DNA from: DATJFQ01 sp035495555
GTDB taxonomy: Bacteria; Acidobacteriota; Vicinamibacteria; Vicinamibacterales; 2-12-FULL-66-21
Reading direction: 5' to 3'
Assembly: GCA_035495555.1 (NCBI GenBank)
Contig: DATJFQ010000031.1
Span: forward strand, 1-35,792
DNA: 35,792 nucleotides
The position numbers and the translations under genes are program-made. Shown one piece after another: positions 23,057-30,548 of the stretch (the stretch's first letter is position 1; every line of letters starts with the position of its first letter). Below the pieces are notes generated by a model. That model was not told the DNA's origin and did not search any database. It saw only the letters and a list, made by a program, of their open reading frames with translations.

Positions 23057-24157
23057 TCAGGCGACGGAAACAACAGCTTGCCCCAGTTTCGCTTCGTCGA
23101 CCGTGATGCCCAGGCCTGGAGCCGACGGTACGCGCAGCCGGCCGTTCTGCCGCCTCGGCGCATCGTGCGCGAGGCTCGTATCGTTGTAGCTGTTGAAGTC
23201 CGTCGAGGAAAACAGCAGGTCGGGGCGCGTGCTCCCGGCGAAGTGCGCGATCGCGGCGGTGGTGATGTCGCCGCCCCAGGAGTCTTCGAGCGTCATCGCG
23301 ATCCCGAGCGTCTCGCACAGGTCGCGCACCTGCTTCGCCTTGGTGAGACCGCCCACGCGCGAAATCTTGATGTTGACGACGTCCATGGCGCGCTGATCGT
23401 ACGCCTGGATCAAGGCCGCCGCGCCGGTGATGACTTCGTCGAGCACCATCGGCTGCAGTGCGCGCGCGCGGACGGCGAGACACTCCGCAAGCGTGGCGCA
23501 CGGTTGCTCCACGTAATAGTCGCGGTCGCGCAGCGCGTGGACGACGCGCAGCGCCTGATGCGGCAGCCACCCCGTATTGGCGTCCGCAATGACGACGTCG
23601 CCGGGCTGGACGACGGACAGCGCCGCCTGGATGCGAGCGATGTCGTCGTCGGGGTTCGAGCCGACCTTCAGTTGAAATCGCCGATAGCCCTCGCCACGGT
23701 ACGCGAGGACGTCTTCGGCCATCTGTTCAGGGGTGCCCTGCGAAATCGCGCGATACAGATGAAAGTCCTCGTTACGGCCGCCAAGCAGCGTCGCGATGGG
23801 CTGCCCCGTCGCCTTTCCGAGAATGTCCCAGCACGCGATGTCGACCGATGACTTCACGTAGTTGTGGCCGCCGAGGCGGTTGTCCATCAGCGCGTTGATG
23901 GCGCGGATCCGGGTGGGATCCTGCCCGACCAGCTGGGGCCCGAGCTCGGCGATGCCGCCCGGAAGGCCGGCGGCAAATGCCTCCATGTAGCCGGAACCAA
24001 GAGGGCACACCTCGCTGAAACCGGTGAGTCCCTCGTCTGTCGTGATTTTCAAAATGCTGGACAGGAAACCGCTGACTGAGTGCCCCCCCGACCAGGCGTA
24101 GTCGCGCTGACTGAGGTGATAAGGAACCTGATAAAGATCGATTCGCGTGATTCGCAT
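23057..24157 (-). CDS. Enolase-superfamily dehydratase, probably cis-3-hydroxy-L-proline dehydratase
   Basis: A 366-residue mandelate racemase/muconate lactonizing enzyme family member. The catalytic lysines are visible at Lys164 (FQLKVG) and Lys264 (NIKISRVGG). Metal ligands are Asp192 (IADANTGW), Glu217 (YVEQP) and Asp240 (VLDEV). The N-terminal capping region has 'WSGGHSVSGFLSSILKITTDEGLTGFSEVCPLG', and 'YVKSSVDIACWDILGKATGQP' follows. The overall wording closely resembles cis-3-hydroxy-L-proline dehydratases as I recall them, which turn cis-3-hydroxyproline into pyrroline-2-carboxylate. The reaction is inferred; related members are racemases or dipeptide epimerases. The ATG at 24157 is the family start. 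No proline-catabolism genes are adjacent. Confidence 0.8.
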   Translation of the reverse strand: MRITRIDLYQVPYHLSQRDYAWSGGHSVSGFLSSILKITTDEGLTGFSEVCPLGSGYMEAFAAGLPGGIAELGPQLVGQDPTRIRAINALMDNRLGGHNYVKSSVDIACWDILGKATGQPIATLLGGRNEDFHLYRAISQGTPEQMAEDVLAYRGEGYRRFQLKVGSNPDDDIARIQAALSVVQPGDVVIADANTGWLPHQALRVVHALRDRDYYVEQPCATLAECLAVRARALQPMVLDEVITGAAALIQAYDQRAMDVVNIKISRVGGLTKAKQVRDLCETLGIAMTLEDSWGGDITTAAIAHFAGSTRPDLLFSSTDFNSYNDTSLAHDAPRRQNGRLRVPSAPGLGITVDEAKLGQAVVSVA

Positions 24158-24269
24158 GTGCACGCAATTATTACGCGGATGTAACGCGGCACGTGAAACC
24201 AGACGCAGAATTAGGGCGTCATACCAACAGGTGGAAGAATCCCACAAAGACCCCCGGGGAAGTACTGCA

Positions 24270-24434
24270 ATGCCCAAGCTCGATTACGACGTATGCGCGA
24301 GATGTGGAGCGCTCTTCGATGATCAAGGCGAAAACGGCTGGTGGATTCGCGACGGCCTGTGGTGGCATGAATGCGATGCCAAACGGCCGGCGCGAATCGT
24401 GGTCCGCAAGCTCGAGCTGAAAAAGTCCGCCTGA
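24270..24434 (+). CDS. Small Cys-pair (zinc-ribbon-like) protein
   Basis: A 54-residue protein. It has an N-terminal CxxC (VCARCG), a Trp-rich middle (GWWIRDGLWW), then His-x-Cys (WWHECD) and a basic tail. Cys9, Cys12 and the later His/Cys pair could form one zinc site, suggesting a tiny zinc ribbon. GGGGA lies about nine bases upstream of the ATG. It is divergent from the dehydratase gene with 112 bp between the starts, and 298 bp ahead of the WYL regulator. No function is known. Confidence 0.6.
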   Translation: MPKLDYDVCARCGALFDDQGENGWWIRDGLWWHECDAKRPARIVVRKLELKKSA

Positions 24435-24732
24435 ATTCGATCCCTTTAGGCCAGGCCCAGCACACGACGGGCCCGAATCTGGGCTCGTCGTCTCCGCAAA
24501 TCCAATTCTCGATACTTGTCAGGGCCGGCGAGCCGACCGGGCCCTGGCGCCAGCCGAAGTCCCTTCCGAAAACCTGCCGATAATTCAGGGGTCCCCTGCT
24601 CGAAATCCAGCCGAAGTGCCGTCGTCGCATCCGTTCTCTTCATGATCGCCTCTTTCGACGAGGCTACCGTCCTCCCCTGACAGACCAGGTCACGCCCCGG
24701 GCGGAGCAAAAACCCCTGCGCTACACTGGCGC
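24435..24732. other. Spacer before the WYL regulator gene
   Basis: No convincing gene. A minus-strand ATG at 24643 opens a 65-codon frame with AGAGG upstream, but the product is an Arg-rich sequence without features and is treated as doubtful. The region should contain the promoter of the WYL gene; no clear -35/-10 pair was assigned. Confidence 0.5.
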
Positions 24733-25716
24733 ATGCCGCGTAACGCCGAGGTCATCCGCCAATGGTCGATCCTTCGCGAACTCGAGGGGGCACGCGGGGC
24801 GACGATCGACGACCTCGCAGAACGGACCGGCGTCACCACCCGGACGATCCGGCGCGATCTCGAAGCGCTGCAGGCGGCCGGTTTCCCGCTGTTCGATGAC
24901 CTGGTCGACGGCAAGCGGTACTGGAGGCTCGAACAGAAAGCCTTCCGCCGCCTCGACGCGACCGGCTTCACGCTTGGGGAGCTGAGCGCCCTCTACTTCA
25001 GCAGAACCCTCGTCGAGTGCCTGGCCGCCACCCCCTTTCAGCGGGACGTGGCGACCGCGTTCGACAAACTCTCGGCCGCGCTCACATCGGGTATGCGCCA
25101 GTTCCTCGATCGCCTGCCGCTCGTGTTCGAGGCCAAGGGTGCGCCCGCGCGCGGCCTGGACGACCGCGCGGAACGCGAGCACATTGCGAAGCTCCTCGAT
25201 GCGACGCTGCACCATCGCCGCGCGCAGATGACGTACTTTTCGCTGTCCAGCCAGCGCGAGAAGGATTACCTGATCGAGCCCTATCGGCTGATCTACTCGC
25301 AGGGCGGGTTGTATCTGCTGGCCTGGGTGCCCGAGTACACCGCGTTCAGGACCTTCGCCGTCGAGCGGATCCGCGGATTGTCATTGCAGGAGGACCGGTT
25401 TACGCCCGTCGATCTTCCCGAGGAGACGTTTGCGCACTCGCTGGGCATCAACGAAGGGCCGCCGGAGCGGATGGAGATCTCGTTCGATCGGCAGATCGCG
25501 CCGTACGTTCGCGAACGACGGTGGCATCCCTCCCAGCACATTGCCGAGACGCCCGACGGCGGGATCATCGTCCGGCTCGACGTGACGAACGACTGGGCGC
25601 TGCGGAGCTGGATCCTCTCGTTCGGACCGCTTGCGAAAGTGCTCTCGCCTGCAAGCCTTTCGAATCAGATTAAAGACGAGACCGCTCGCGCGGCTGCGCG
25701 GTACGCGTTGGAATAG
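24733..25716 (+). CDS. WYL-domain transcriptional regulator (HTH plus WYL plus WCX)
   Basis: A 327-residue regulator. The N-terminal winged HTH reads 'GATIDDLAERTGVTTRTIRRDLEAL' at about 22-50, followed by the wing (LVDGKRYWRL). The WYL domain spans about 145-225, with 'YLIEPYRLIYSQGGLYLLAWV' and 'RTFAVERIRGL'. The C-terminal WCX extension ends 'LRSWILSFGPLAKVLSP'. WYL domains bind ligands, including nucleic acids, and such regulators control diverse genes, including DNA-damage responses and phage defence; the target here is unknown. The last 47 bp overlap the convergent HNH gene, and an octad array begins at the base after the stop. Confidence 0.9.
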   Translation: MPRNAEVIRQWSILRELEGARGATIDDLAERTGVTTRTIRRDLEALQAAGFPLFDDLVDGKRYWRLEQKAFRRLDATGFTLGELSALYFSRTLVECLAATPFQRDVATAFDKLSAALTSGMRQFLDRLPLVFEAKGAPARGLDDRAEREHIAKLLDATLHHRRAQMTYFSLSSQREKDYLIEPYRLIYSQGGLYLLAWVPEYTAFRTFAVERIRGLSLQEDRFTPVDLPEETFAHSLGINEGPPERMEISFDRQIAPYVRERRWHPSQHIAETPDGGIIVRLDVTNDWALRSWILSFGPLAKVLSPASLSNQIKDETARAAARYALE

Positions 25717-26230
25717 GTTCTCGGGTCCTCAGGGTTCTCGGGTTCTCGGGTTCTCGGGTTCGCGTGATGGCGGCGCGCACGACGACCTTGAGGCGGCGCC
25801 ACTGTGCCGTCACGGCGACGTGACACGTGCGGCAGAGGAGGCGGTAATTGTCCAGGCCGCACTCGCCCCCGCCGTCGGCGACGGGGAGGATATGGTCCGC
25901 CTCCCAGCGAGGCCGTGCTGCGCGCCAGGCGCGGCGTTCGTGGCGGGCGGTTTTCTGGGGGCGTGCACGGCGCCACGCCGCCTCTGCCTGTTTGACGTCG
26001 AACGAACAACGCCGGCAGATCCCGGCATCGCGCTTCCAGACCTGTTCCCGCACGTAACTCGGGCTGCTCCGCAATCGCCACTCGTGGACACACACGTCGC
26101 TGCAGAAGGTGCGGCGTCGGGGGGCGGCAATAACCCCCCGACACCAGCGGCAGATTGGCTCGCCGGCGGAGTCGCGGTCGGGTTTGCCCCAGTGGTCCCG
26201 ATCAACGGCGCGACGGCGCGCGGTGCTCAC
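25670..26230 (-). CDS. HNH endonuclease with a repeat-encoded C-terminal tail
   Basis: A 186-residue protein. It has several Cys pairs that could bind zinc (ICRWC, FCSDVC and ICRRC) and a central HNH core, 'WEADHILPVADGGGECGLDNYRLLC' then RTCH, with the DH and N of the catalytic motif. After residue ~155 the sequence becomes TREPENPRTLRTREP, encoded by the octad array at 25717-25761, and it ends inside the convergent WYL gene. The GTG at 26230 is the first canonical start. However, the frame is open for 33 more codons upstream, with plausible coding sequence (RYTDEPTSARLYGHGPDAP) running into a palindromic repeat, so the true N-terminus may be longer or disrupted. Its role (defence, mobile element or housekeeping) is unknown. 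Confidence 0.83.
   Translation of the reverse strand: MSTARRRAVDRDHWGKPDRDSAGEPICRWCRGVIAAPRRRTFCSDVCVHEWRLRSSPSYVREQVWKRDAGICRRCSFDVKQAEAAWRRARPQKTARHERRAWRAARPRWEADHILPVADGGGECGLDNYRLLCRTCHVAVTAQWRRLKVVVRAAITRTREPENPRTLRTREPIPTRTAQPRERSRL
25717..25761. repeat. Octad array, GGGTTCTC type
   Basis: About six degenerate 8-bp units, starting at the first base after the WYL stop codon. On the minus strand it is in frame within the HNH gene and encodes part of its tail. It is the same word as the coding array at 18723-18886. Confidence 0.88.
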
Positions 26231-26290
26231 GCGCCAGTGTTTCGGCGCATCGGGGCCGTGGCCATAGAGCCGGGCACTGGTCGGCTCGTC

Positions 26291-26337
26291 TGTGTAACGC
26301 GCTTCCGGGGTCAGACCCCGGCGGGTCGTTTACACAC
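26291..26337. repeat. 47-bp palindromic repeat element, copy 1
   Basis: It begins TGTGTAA and ends TTTACACAC, giving terminal inverted repeats of GTGTAA/TTACAC. At its core is a perfect 17-bp palindrome (CCGGGGTCAGACCCCGG, 26305-26321). Copy 2 of the same length follows after 14 bp. The form resembles REP or MITE-like elements; no transposase lies in the window. Confidence 0.88.
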
Positions 26338-26351
26338 TTTAGGGGACGTGG

Positions 26352-26398
26352 TGTGTAACGTGCTTCCGGGGTCAGACCCCGGCGGGTGGTTTACACAC
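26352..26398. repeat. 47-bp palindromic repeat element, copy 2
   Basis: Nearly identical to copy 1 and in the same orientation, with the core palindrome at 26366-26382. The pair lies 31 bp past the egtD stop and upstream of the HNH gene, so either could also fold as a terminator for the ergothioneine operon. Confidence 0.88.
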
Positions 26399-26428
26399 TC
26401 GGCGGCGAAAGACCCCGGGGAATGCGGA

Positions 26429-27451
26429 TCACGCGGCGAACAACGTCAGCGCGAATCGCGCATCCGGATCGATCCACTGCTCGGCGACGGTGAACCCGGC
26501 CTCGACGCCGAGATCGTCGATCTGCTCGCGCTCGTACTTATAGGAGCTTTCGGTCCAAATCCGCTCGCCCGCCTCGAACGCCACTTCCACGTCGGCCGCG
26601 GGAATGATCACGAGTTGCGGCGCGAGGCTTTCCAGGTGCATTTCGATCCGCTGCATCCGCCGGTTCCATACGGCGCGATGCGCGAACCCGGCGAGATCGA
26701 ACGTCCCCCCAAGCTCGCGATTGATTCGCACGAGCAGATTGCGATTGAACGCCGCCGTGATCCCGAGCGGATCGTCGTAGGCGAGCATCAGATCGCGTTC
26801 CGGCTTCACCAGGTCGGCGCCGAGCAGCAGGAAGTCTCCTGGCGCAAGCGCATCGCGGATGCCGCGGACGAATTCATGCGCGGCGGGCTCGTCGAAGTTG
26901 CCGATATTCGACCCGAGCAGGAGCACGAGCATCTGGCTGCCGGGCCGGCGCTCAGCCGCGACGTGCCGCAGCCCCTCTTCGTAGGTATTGCGATGGCCGA
27001 CGATGGAGAAATGACGTAACCGGCCGAGCGCGCGCTCCGATTGTTCGAGCGCCTGCCGGGAAATGTCGATGAGATGCACGCGGCCGCGGCCGCCAGCCGC
27101 GCCGAGCGCTTCCGCCAGAATCGCGAGCTTTTCGCCGCTGCCGCATCCCAGCTCGACGAACAGGGGTTCGGCCTGTCGATCGCCCGACGTCAGTACGTCG
27201 ACGATGGCGGGTGCGTGCGCCTCGAGGAGCCGGCGTTCCGCGCGCGTGATCCGATACCACGGCAACCGGCAGATCGCCTCGAACAGCGACGAGCCGAGGT
27301 CGTCGTAGAGGTACTTCGACTGCAACTGCTTCGGCGACAGCGCGAGGTCGCGGCCGACGTCGGACGCGAAATCGGCCAGGAGGCGCTCGGATGCGGCGCG
27401 CATCTCCTCGCGTGTGTTCGTGGCCGTCACAGGTGTCGTGTTCTTCGTCAT
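26429..27451 (-). CDS. egtD: L-histidine N-alpha-methyltransferase EgtD
   Basis: A 340-residue SAM-dependent methyltransferase. It trimethylates histidine to hercynine, the first step of ergothioneine synthesis. The EgtD signature near the N-terminus is 'LSPKQLQSKYLYDDLGSSLFEAICRLPWYRITRAE'. The SAM-binding loop is ELGCGSGEK, and 'LLLGSNIGNF' follows. The histidine-binding motif near the C-terminus is 'IWTESSYKYE', the Glu/Ser pair that contacts the substrate. Length fits the family. It begins seven bases after the egtB stop without its own Shine-Dalgarno sequence, so it is probably translated by coupling. Downstream come the two 47-bp palindromic repeats. Confidence 0.95.
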   Translation of the reverse strand: MTKNTTPVTATNTREEMRAASERLLADFASDVGRDLALSPKQLQSKYLYDDLGSSLFEAICRLPWYRITRAERRLLEAHAPAIVDVLTSGDRQAEPLFVELGCGSGEKLAILAEALGAAGGRGRVHLIDISRQALEQSERALGRLRHFSIVGHRNTYEEGLRHVAAERRPGSQMLVLLLGSNIGNFDEPAAHEFVRGIRDALAPGDFLLLGADLVKPERDLMLAYDDPLGITAAFNRNLLVRINRELGGTFDLAGFAHRAVWNRRMQRIEMHLESLAPQLVIIPAADVEVAFEAGERIWTESSYKYEREQIDDLGVEAGFTVAEQWIDPDARFALTLFAA

Positions 27452-27458
27452 CTGGCGC

Positions 27459-28811
27459 TCATGCGCGGACGGTGCGGAACTTCGCGTACACGTACGGATA
27501 GTTCGCGCGAAACCAGTTGCGGAAGCTGGGGCGCACGAGCTCTCGCGCCGTCGCCGGCGATGCGCCTTTCATCACATAGTGCAGGCCGTCGAAGAAGTCG
27601 GCCGAGTACTCCGGATACGACCCCATCGGCGTGAAGCCGTCGAACGGCGCAAACACCGTCGAGGTCCATTCCCACCCGTTGCCCACGAGATCGAAGATGC
27701 CGAAGGGCGACGGCGCAAACGACCCGACCGGTATCGGGTCGAAGCCGGCGAAATCGAAGTGTCCCGGCGGCGCTTGCGCGACGTCCTCGCCGTCGGGTGT
27801 TCCGTACGCGGCGCGATGAAACTCGGCTTCGGTCATCAGCCGGCGCCCCTTCCAGCGCGCATAGGCGGATGCCTCCGCCTGGCTGACGTAAACCGGCCAG
27901 TCCAGCGGCAGCGGAACGTCCTCGAACATGCCGCGCCAGCGCCACTCGCGAGGCGCGAGAGGGGAGGCGGGAGGGGCGTTGCGCGACACTTCTGCCTCGT
28001 CGATCCAGAAGGCCGGATGCGCGACATCTTCCGAATGAATCCACGACCAGCCCTCGTCGGACCAGAGGTCGCGCTGTGAATAGCCGCCGGCGTCGACGAA
28101 TTCCCGGTAGTCGCCGTTGGTCACCGGCAGCGCGTCGATCTCGAACGCCGGTACGTGCACGCGGTGCGCATCGAACTCGTTGTCCCACCCGAAGGGCACC
28201 GCGGAGCGATCCGCGCCGATCACCGCATCGCCCGCCGGAACCAGAACCGCCTCGCGCCCCACGCCTCCCGCGTCGCGCCTCGCGCCTCCCGCCTCACGCC
28301 TCGCGTCTCCCGCCTCGCGCTTCTGCGCGTACGGCAAGCGATGCCACATGTAAAGCAGCGTCTCCTGGTGCATCGCCTCGTGCTCCAGCGCCGTGTAGAG
28401 CCCTTCGAGCGGCAACTCCGGACTGCGCTCGAGCGCGTCCACAATCGCCTCGTCGCACCGGCGCGCAAACTCGAGCACCTGGTCCCGCGACGGCCAGATC
28501 GTCGACGCGCCGCTGCGCGGGACGGCCGCGTCGACGCTGTCGGGATCGATCCCCCGCGCGAAGAGCGTCTCGTACCGTTCGTCGACCGACGGCCGTCCGA
28601 GGCCACGACGCAGGAACGCGATGACGCTGAACGCGGGCAGGTGGCCTTCGTAGAACACAATGGGATTGCGGAGGGCGATCGGCCGCGAATAGTAGGCCGA
28701 CGGATCGATCAGGTCGAAGATCGCGCGCGATCGCGCGCGGTTGCGCCGATACCAGGCGATGGCGGTGTCTCGATCGAGGGGGACGACAACCGCCGGCGGG
28801 TGAACGCTCAC
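27459..28811 (-). CDS. egtB: Ergothioneine sulfoxide synthase EgtB
   Basis: A 450-residue non-heme iron enzyme joining hercynine to a thiol donor with oxygen. The N-terminal DinB-like domain carries the iron ligands His57 (EGHLPAF), His144 and His148 (EHEAMHQE). The C-terminal formylglycine-generating-enzyme-like domain spans about 188-450 ('VPAGDAVIGAD', 'DALPVTNGDYREFVDAGGY' and 'VGNGWEWTSTVF'). The linker at residues 164-187 has a seven-residue periodicity (REAGDAR, REAGGAR) encoded by an in-frame heptad array. The GTG at 28811 is supported by AGGAGG. No egtA, egtC or egtE is nearby, so the enzyme may use cysteine, as reported for an acidobacterial EgtB, or those genes lie elsewhere. Confidence 0.94.
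   Translation of the reverse strand: MSVHPPAVVVPLDRDTAIAWYRRNRARSRAIFDLIDPSAYYSRPIALRNPIVFYEGHLPAFSVIAFLRRGLGRPSVDERYETLFARGIDPDSVDAAVPRSGASTIWPSRDQVLEFARRCDEAIVDALERSPELPLEGLYTALEHEAMHQETLLYMWHRLPYAQKREAGDARREAGGARRDAGGVGREAVLVPAGDAVIGADRSAVPFGWDNEFDAHRVHVPAFEIDALPVTNGDYREFVDAGGYSQRDLWSDEGWSWIHSEDVAHPAFWIDEAEVSRNAPPASPLAPREWRWRGMFEDVPLPLDWPVYVSQAEASAYARWKGRRLMTEAEFHRAAYGTPDGEDVAQAPPGHFDFAGFDPIPVGSFAPSPFGIFDLVGNGWEWTSTVFAPFDGFTPMGSYPEYSADFFDGLHYVMKGASPATARELVRPSFRNWFRANYPYVYAKFRTVRA
28253..28322. repeat. In-frame heptad array inside egtB
   Basis: Ten consecutive 7-bp units (CGCGCCC, CACGCCT, CCCGCCT, CGCGTCT and similar) hold perfect phase over 70 bp. Three heptads equal seven codons, so the array encodes a seven-residue repeat. 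It lies exactly at the junction between the two domains of EgtB. The same word occurs in the non-coding array at 5231-5258. Confidence 0.93.
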
Positions 28812-28839
28812 GAGGACCTCCTGGGCACGTAGACTCGCC

Positions 28840-28858
28840 GGCGCCGCGGACCGGCGCC
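28840..28858 (-). terminator. Short GC hairpin between ku and egtB
   Basis: GGCGCCG (28840-28846) pairs with CGGCGCC (28852-28858) around a five-base loop. It could weakly end the ku transcript before egtB, but there is no following T-run on the minus strand. Confidence 0.3.
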
Positions 28859-28865
28859 CTCGATC

Positions 28866-29720
28866 TTACGCCGCGGACTTCTTGCGGTGGCCCGACTTCC
28901 GATGTTTGGACGCTCGCGTCTTCCGGGTGGTGCCCGCATGTGAGGCGTTGCGGCCTTCCAGCGACGCGCGCAGCCGCGCCATCAGATCGACGACTTCCGC
29001 GCCCTGCGGCGTCGTCTCCATCTCGCGCAGTTTCGGAGCTCTGCCCTTGATCTTCGCGTTGATGAGCCGCAGCAAATTATCCCGGTACTCGTCGGTGTAT
29101 TTGTCGGGATTCCACTCGGACGCAAGCGAGTCGACGAGCTGACGCGCCATCTTCAATTCAGAGCTGCGGATCTCCGTCTTCTTCGGGAACGTGAACTCGC
29201 CAAGGTCGGCCAACTCGTCCGAAAAGCGCATCATCGTGAGCACGAGCGCGTCGCCGATGGCTTCGAGCGCGGCGAGGTGCTGGGTGTCGCGCAGGATGAT
29301 CTTTGCGATGCCGATGCGTCCCGAATCGCGAATCGCCTCGCGCAGGAGCGCGTACGCGCGATCCGCCCCCTTCCCCGCCTGCAGATAGTACGGGGTCTCG
29401 AAATACCGCTCGTCCACTTCTTTCGGATCGACGAAGTCGAGGATGTCGATCGTTTTCGTCTTCTCGACCGCCGCGGTCTTGAAATCGTCTTTCGTGAGGA
29501 CGACGAACTGCCCCTTCGCGTATTCGTAGCCCTTCACGAGATCTTCCCACGCGACGGGCTTCCCTTCCGTCTGGCAGACGCGTTCGTACCGGACGGGCGC
29601 CTCGTCCTTCGCGTGCAGCAGGCGGAATTTGGGACGATGATCGCGGACCGCGCTATACAGCTCTATCGGGATATTCACCAGTCCGAACGCGATCGAGCCT
29701 TTCCACATCGAACGAGCCAT
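28866..29720 (-). CDS. ku: Non-homologous end-joining protein Ku
   Basis: A 284-residue Ku homodimer subunit that binds broken DNA ends in the bacterial NHEJ pathway. It starts 'MARSMWKGSIAFGLVNIPIELYSA', the family's usual opening. It contains the bridge and DNA-ring region ('RYERVCQTEGKPVAWEDLVKGYEY', 'DERYFETPYYL' and 'ALREAIRDSGRIGIAKIILR'). The last 25 residues are a Lys/Arg/Ser-rich tail, as in other bacterial Ku proteins, that could bind DNA. The ATG at 29720 is preferred over 29762 because AAGGAG lies seven bases upstream and the family starts there. No ligD is adjacent; it may lie elsewhere. Confidence 0.95.
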   Translation of the reverse strand: MARSMWKGSIAFGLVNIPIELYSAVRDHRPKFRLLHAKDEAPVRYERVCQTEGKPVAWEDLVKGYEYAKGQFVVLTKDDFKTAAVEKTKTIDILDFVDPKEVDERYFETPYYLQAGKGADRAYALLREAIRDSGRIGIAKIILRDTQHLAALEAIGDALVLTMMRFSDELADLGEFTFPKKTEIRSSELKMARQLVDSLASEWNPDKYTDEYRDNLLRLINAKIKGRAPKLREMETTPQGAEVVDLMARLRASLEGRNASHAGTTRKTRASKHRKSGHRKKSAA

Positions 29721-29824
29721 GACCGTCTCCTTGCCCTCACCGACATCGAACGGCGCCGACACAAAAATGGCCAGCCGGACGGACCCGCGCTGGCCCTTCT
29801 TCCTTCTTCCTTGTTCGGTGCGGG

Positions 29825-30367
29825 CTAGTTGCCGCAGTCGGTCGAGACCATCTTGAGCGACGTCACGCTCATCGTCCGCATGCCGCGTCCGCCGCCCTGA
29901 CCGGCCGTCGTCGTGGCCGCGCCGGCCGTCGTCGACCCGCCGGCCGCTGAGGAGCCGCCCGATTCGGTCGTCGTCGCCGCGCCGCCGCCCATCCGTCCAC
30001 GGCCGCCGCTCATCGTGCCCGTCACTTCCACTTTGTGGCCGACGTGGGCGCTCAGGTCGACGTCACCGCTCGCGTTCAGCATGATCTGATTCATGCCGCG
30101 TCCCATGCCTTGACCCATCCCTGAGCCGCTGGCCGTCGTCGTGGCCGCGCCGGCTGTCGTCGTGGTCGAGCCGGACCCCATCCCGGTATCACCGCGCTGG
30201 ATGTTTGTGAGCATGTACGTACCCGATGTCTCACCCGCCTTGACGCAGCCTGTCAGCGTCATCGGCCCGCCCATCCGTCGTCCCGACTGTGCCGTGGTCG
30301 TCTGCTGCGCGGAGAGCCCGACTGCGCAGGCCGCCGCGATGCAGGTTGCGAATAACACACGCTTCAT
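29825..30367 (-). CDS. Secreted 'TGC' protein, paralogue 1
   Basis: A 180-residue exported protein: signal peptide MKRVLFATCIAAACAVGLSAQ, then a small beta-rich domain. It has 'MTLTGCVKAGETSGTYMLTNI', 'GDVDLSAHVGHKVEVTGTM' and, at the C-terminus, 'MRTMSVTSLKMVSTDC'. These strands resemble a small OB-like fold. The strands are separated by low-complexity Gly/Thr/Ser/Ala linkers (STTTTAGAATTTASGSG). The ATG at 30367 has GGAGGA upstream. It is a tandem paralogue of the next gene upstream (30549-31106). Function is not known. Confidence 0.82.
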   Translation of the reverse strand: MKRVLFATCIAAACAVGLSAQQTTTAQSGRRMGGPMTLTGCVKAGETSGTYMLTNIQRGDTGMGSGSTTTTAGAATTTASGSGMGQGMGRGMNQIMLNASGDVDLSAHVGHKVEVTGTMSGGRGRMGGGAATTTESGGSSAAGGSTTAGAATTTAGQGGGRGMRTMSVTSLKMVSTDCGN

Positions 30368-30548
30368 GAAGTCATCCTCCTCCACCCACCACAGTGGGCA
30401 GAAACCGAGCACGCTCACCTGTGCAGGAACTACGCCAAATGCGTTGCCGTTTGCCGCGCCTCGGGGTGAACGGTCAATTGTTCAGCGGCACCGGAATCAG
30501 CGTCTCAGCCGACTACAGGCGGAGATAAATCGCGCTACTCTGCACGGC

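Noticed and set aside
24446..24643. Possible 65-codon minus-strand gene before the WYL regulator
   Set aside because: AGAGG precedes the ATG, but the product is Arg/Leu-rich with no pattern or neighbour support.
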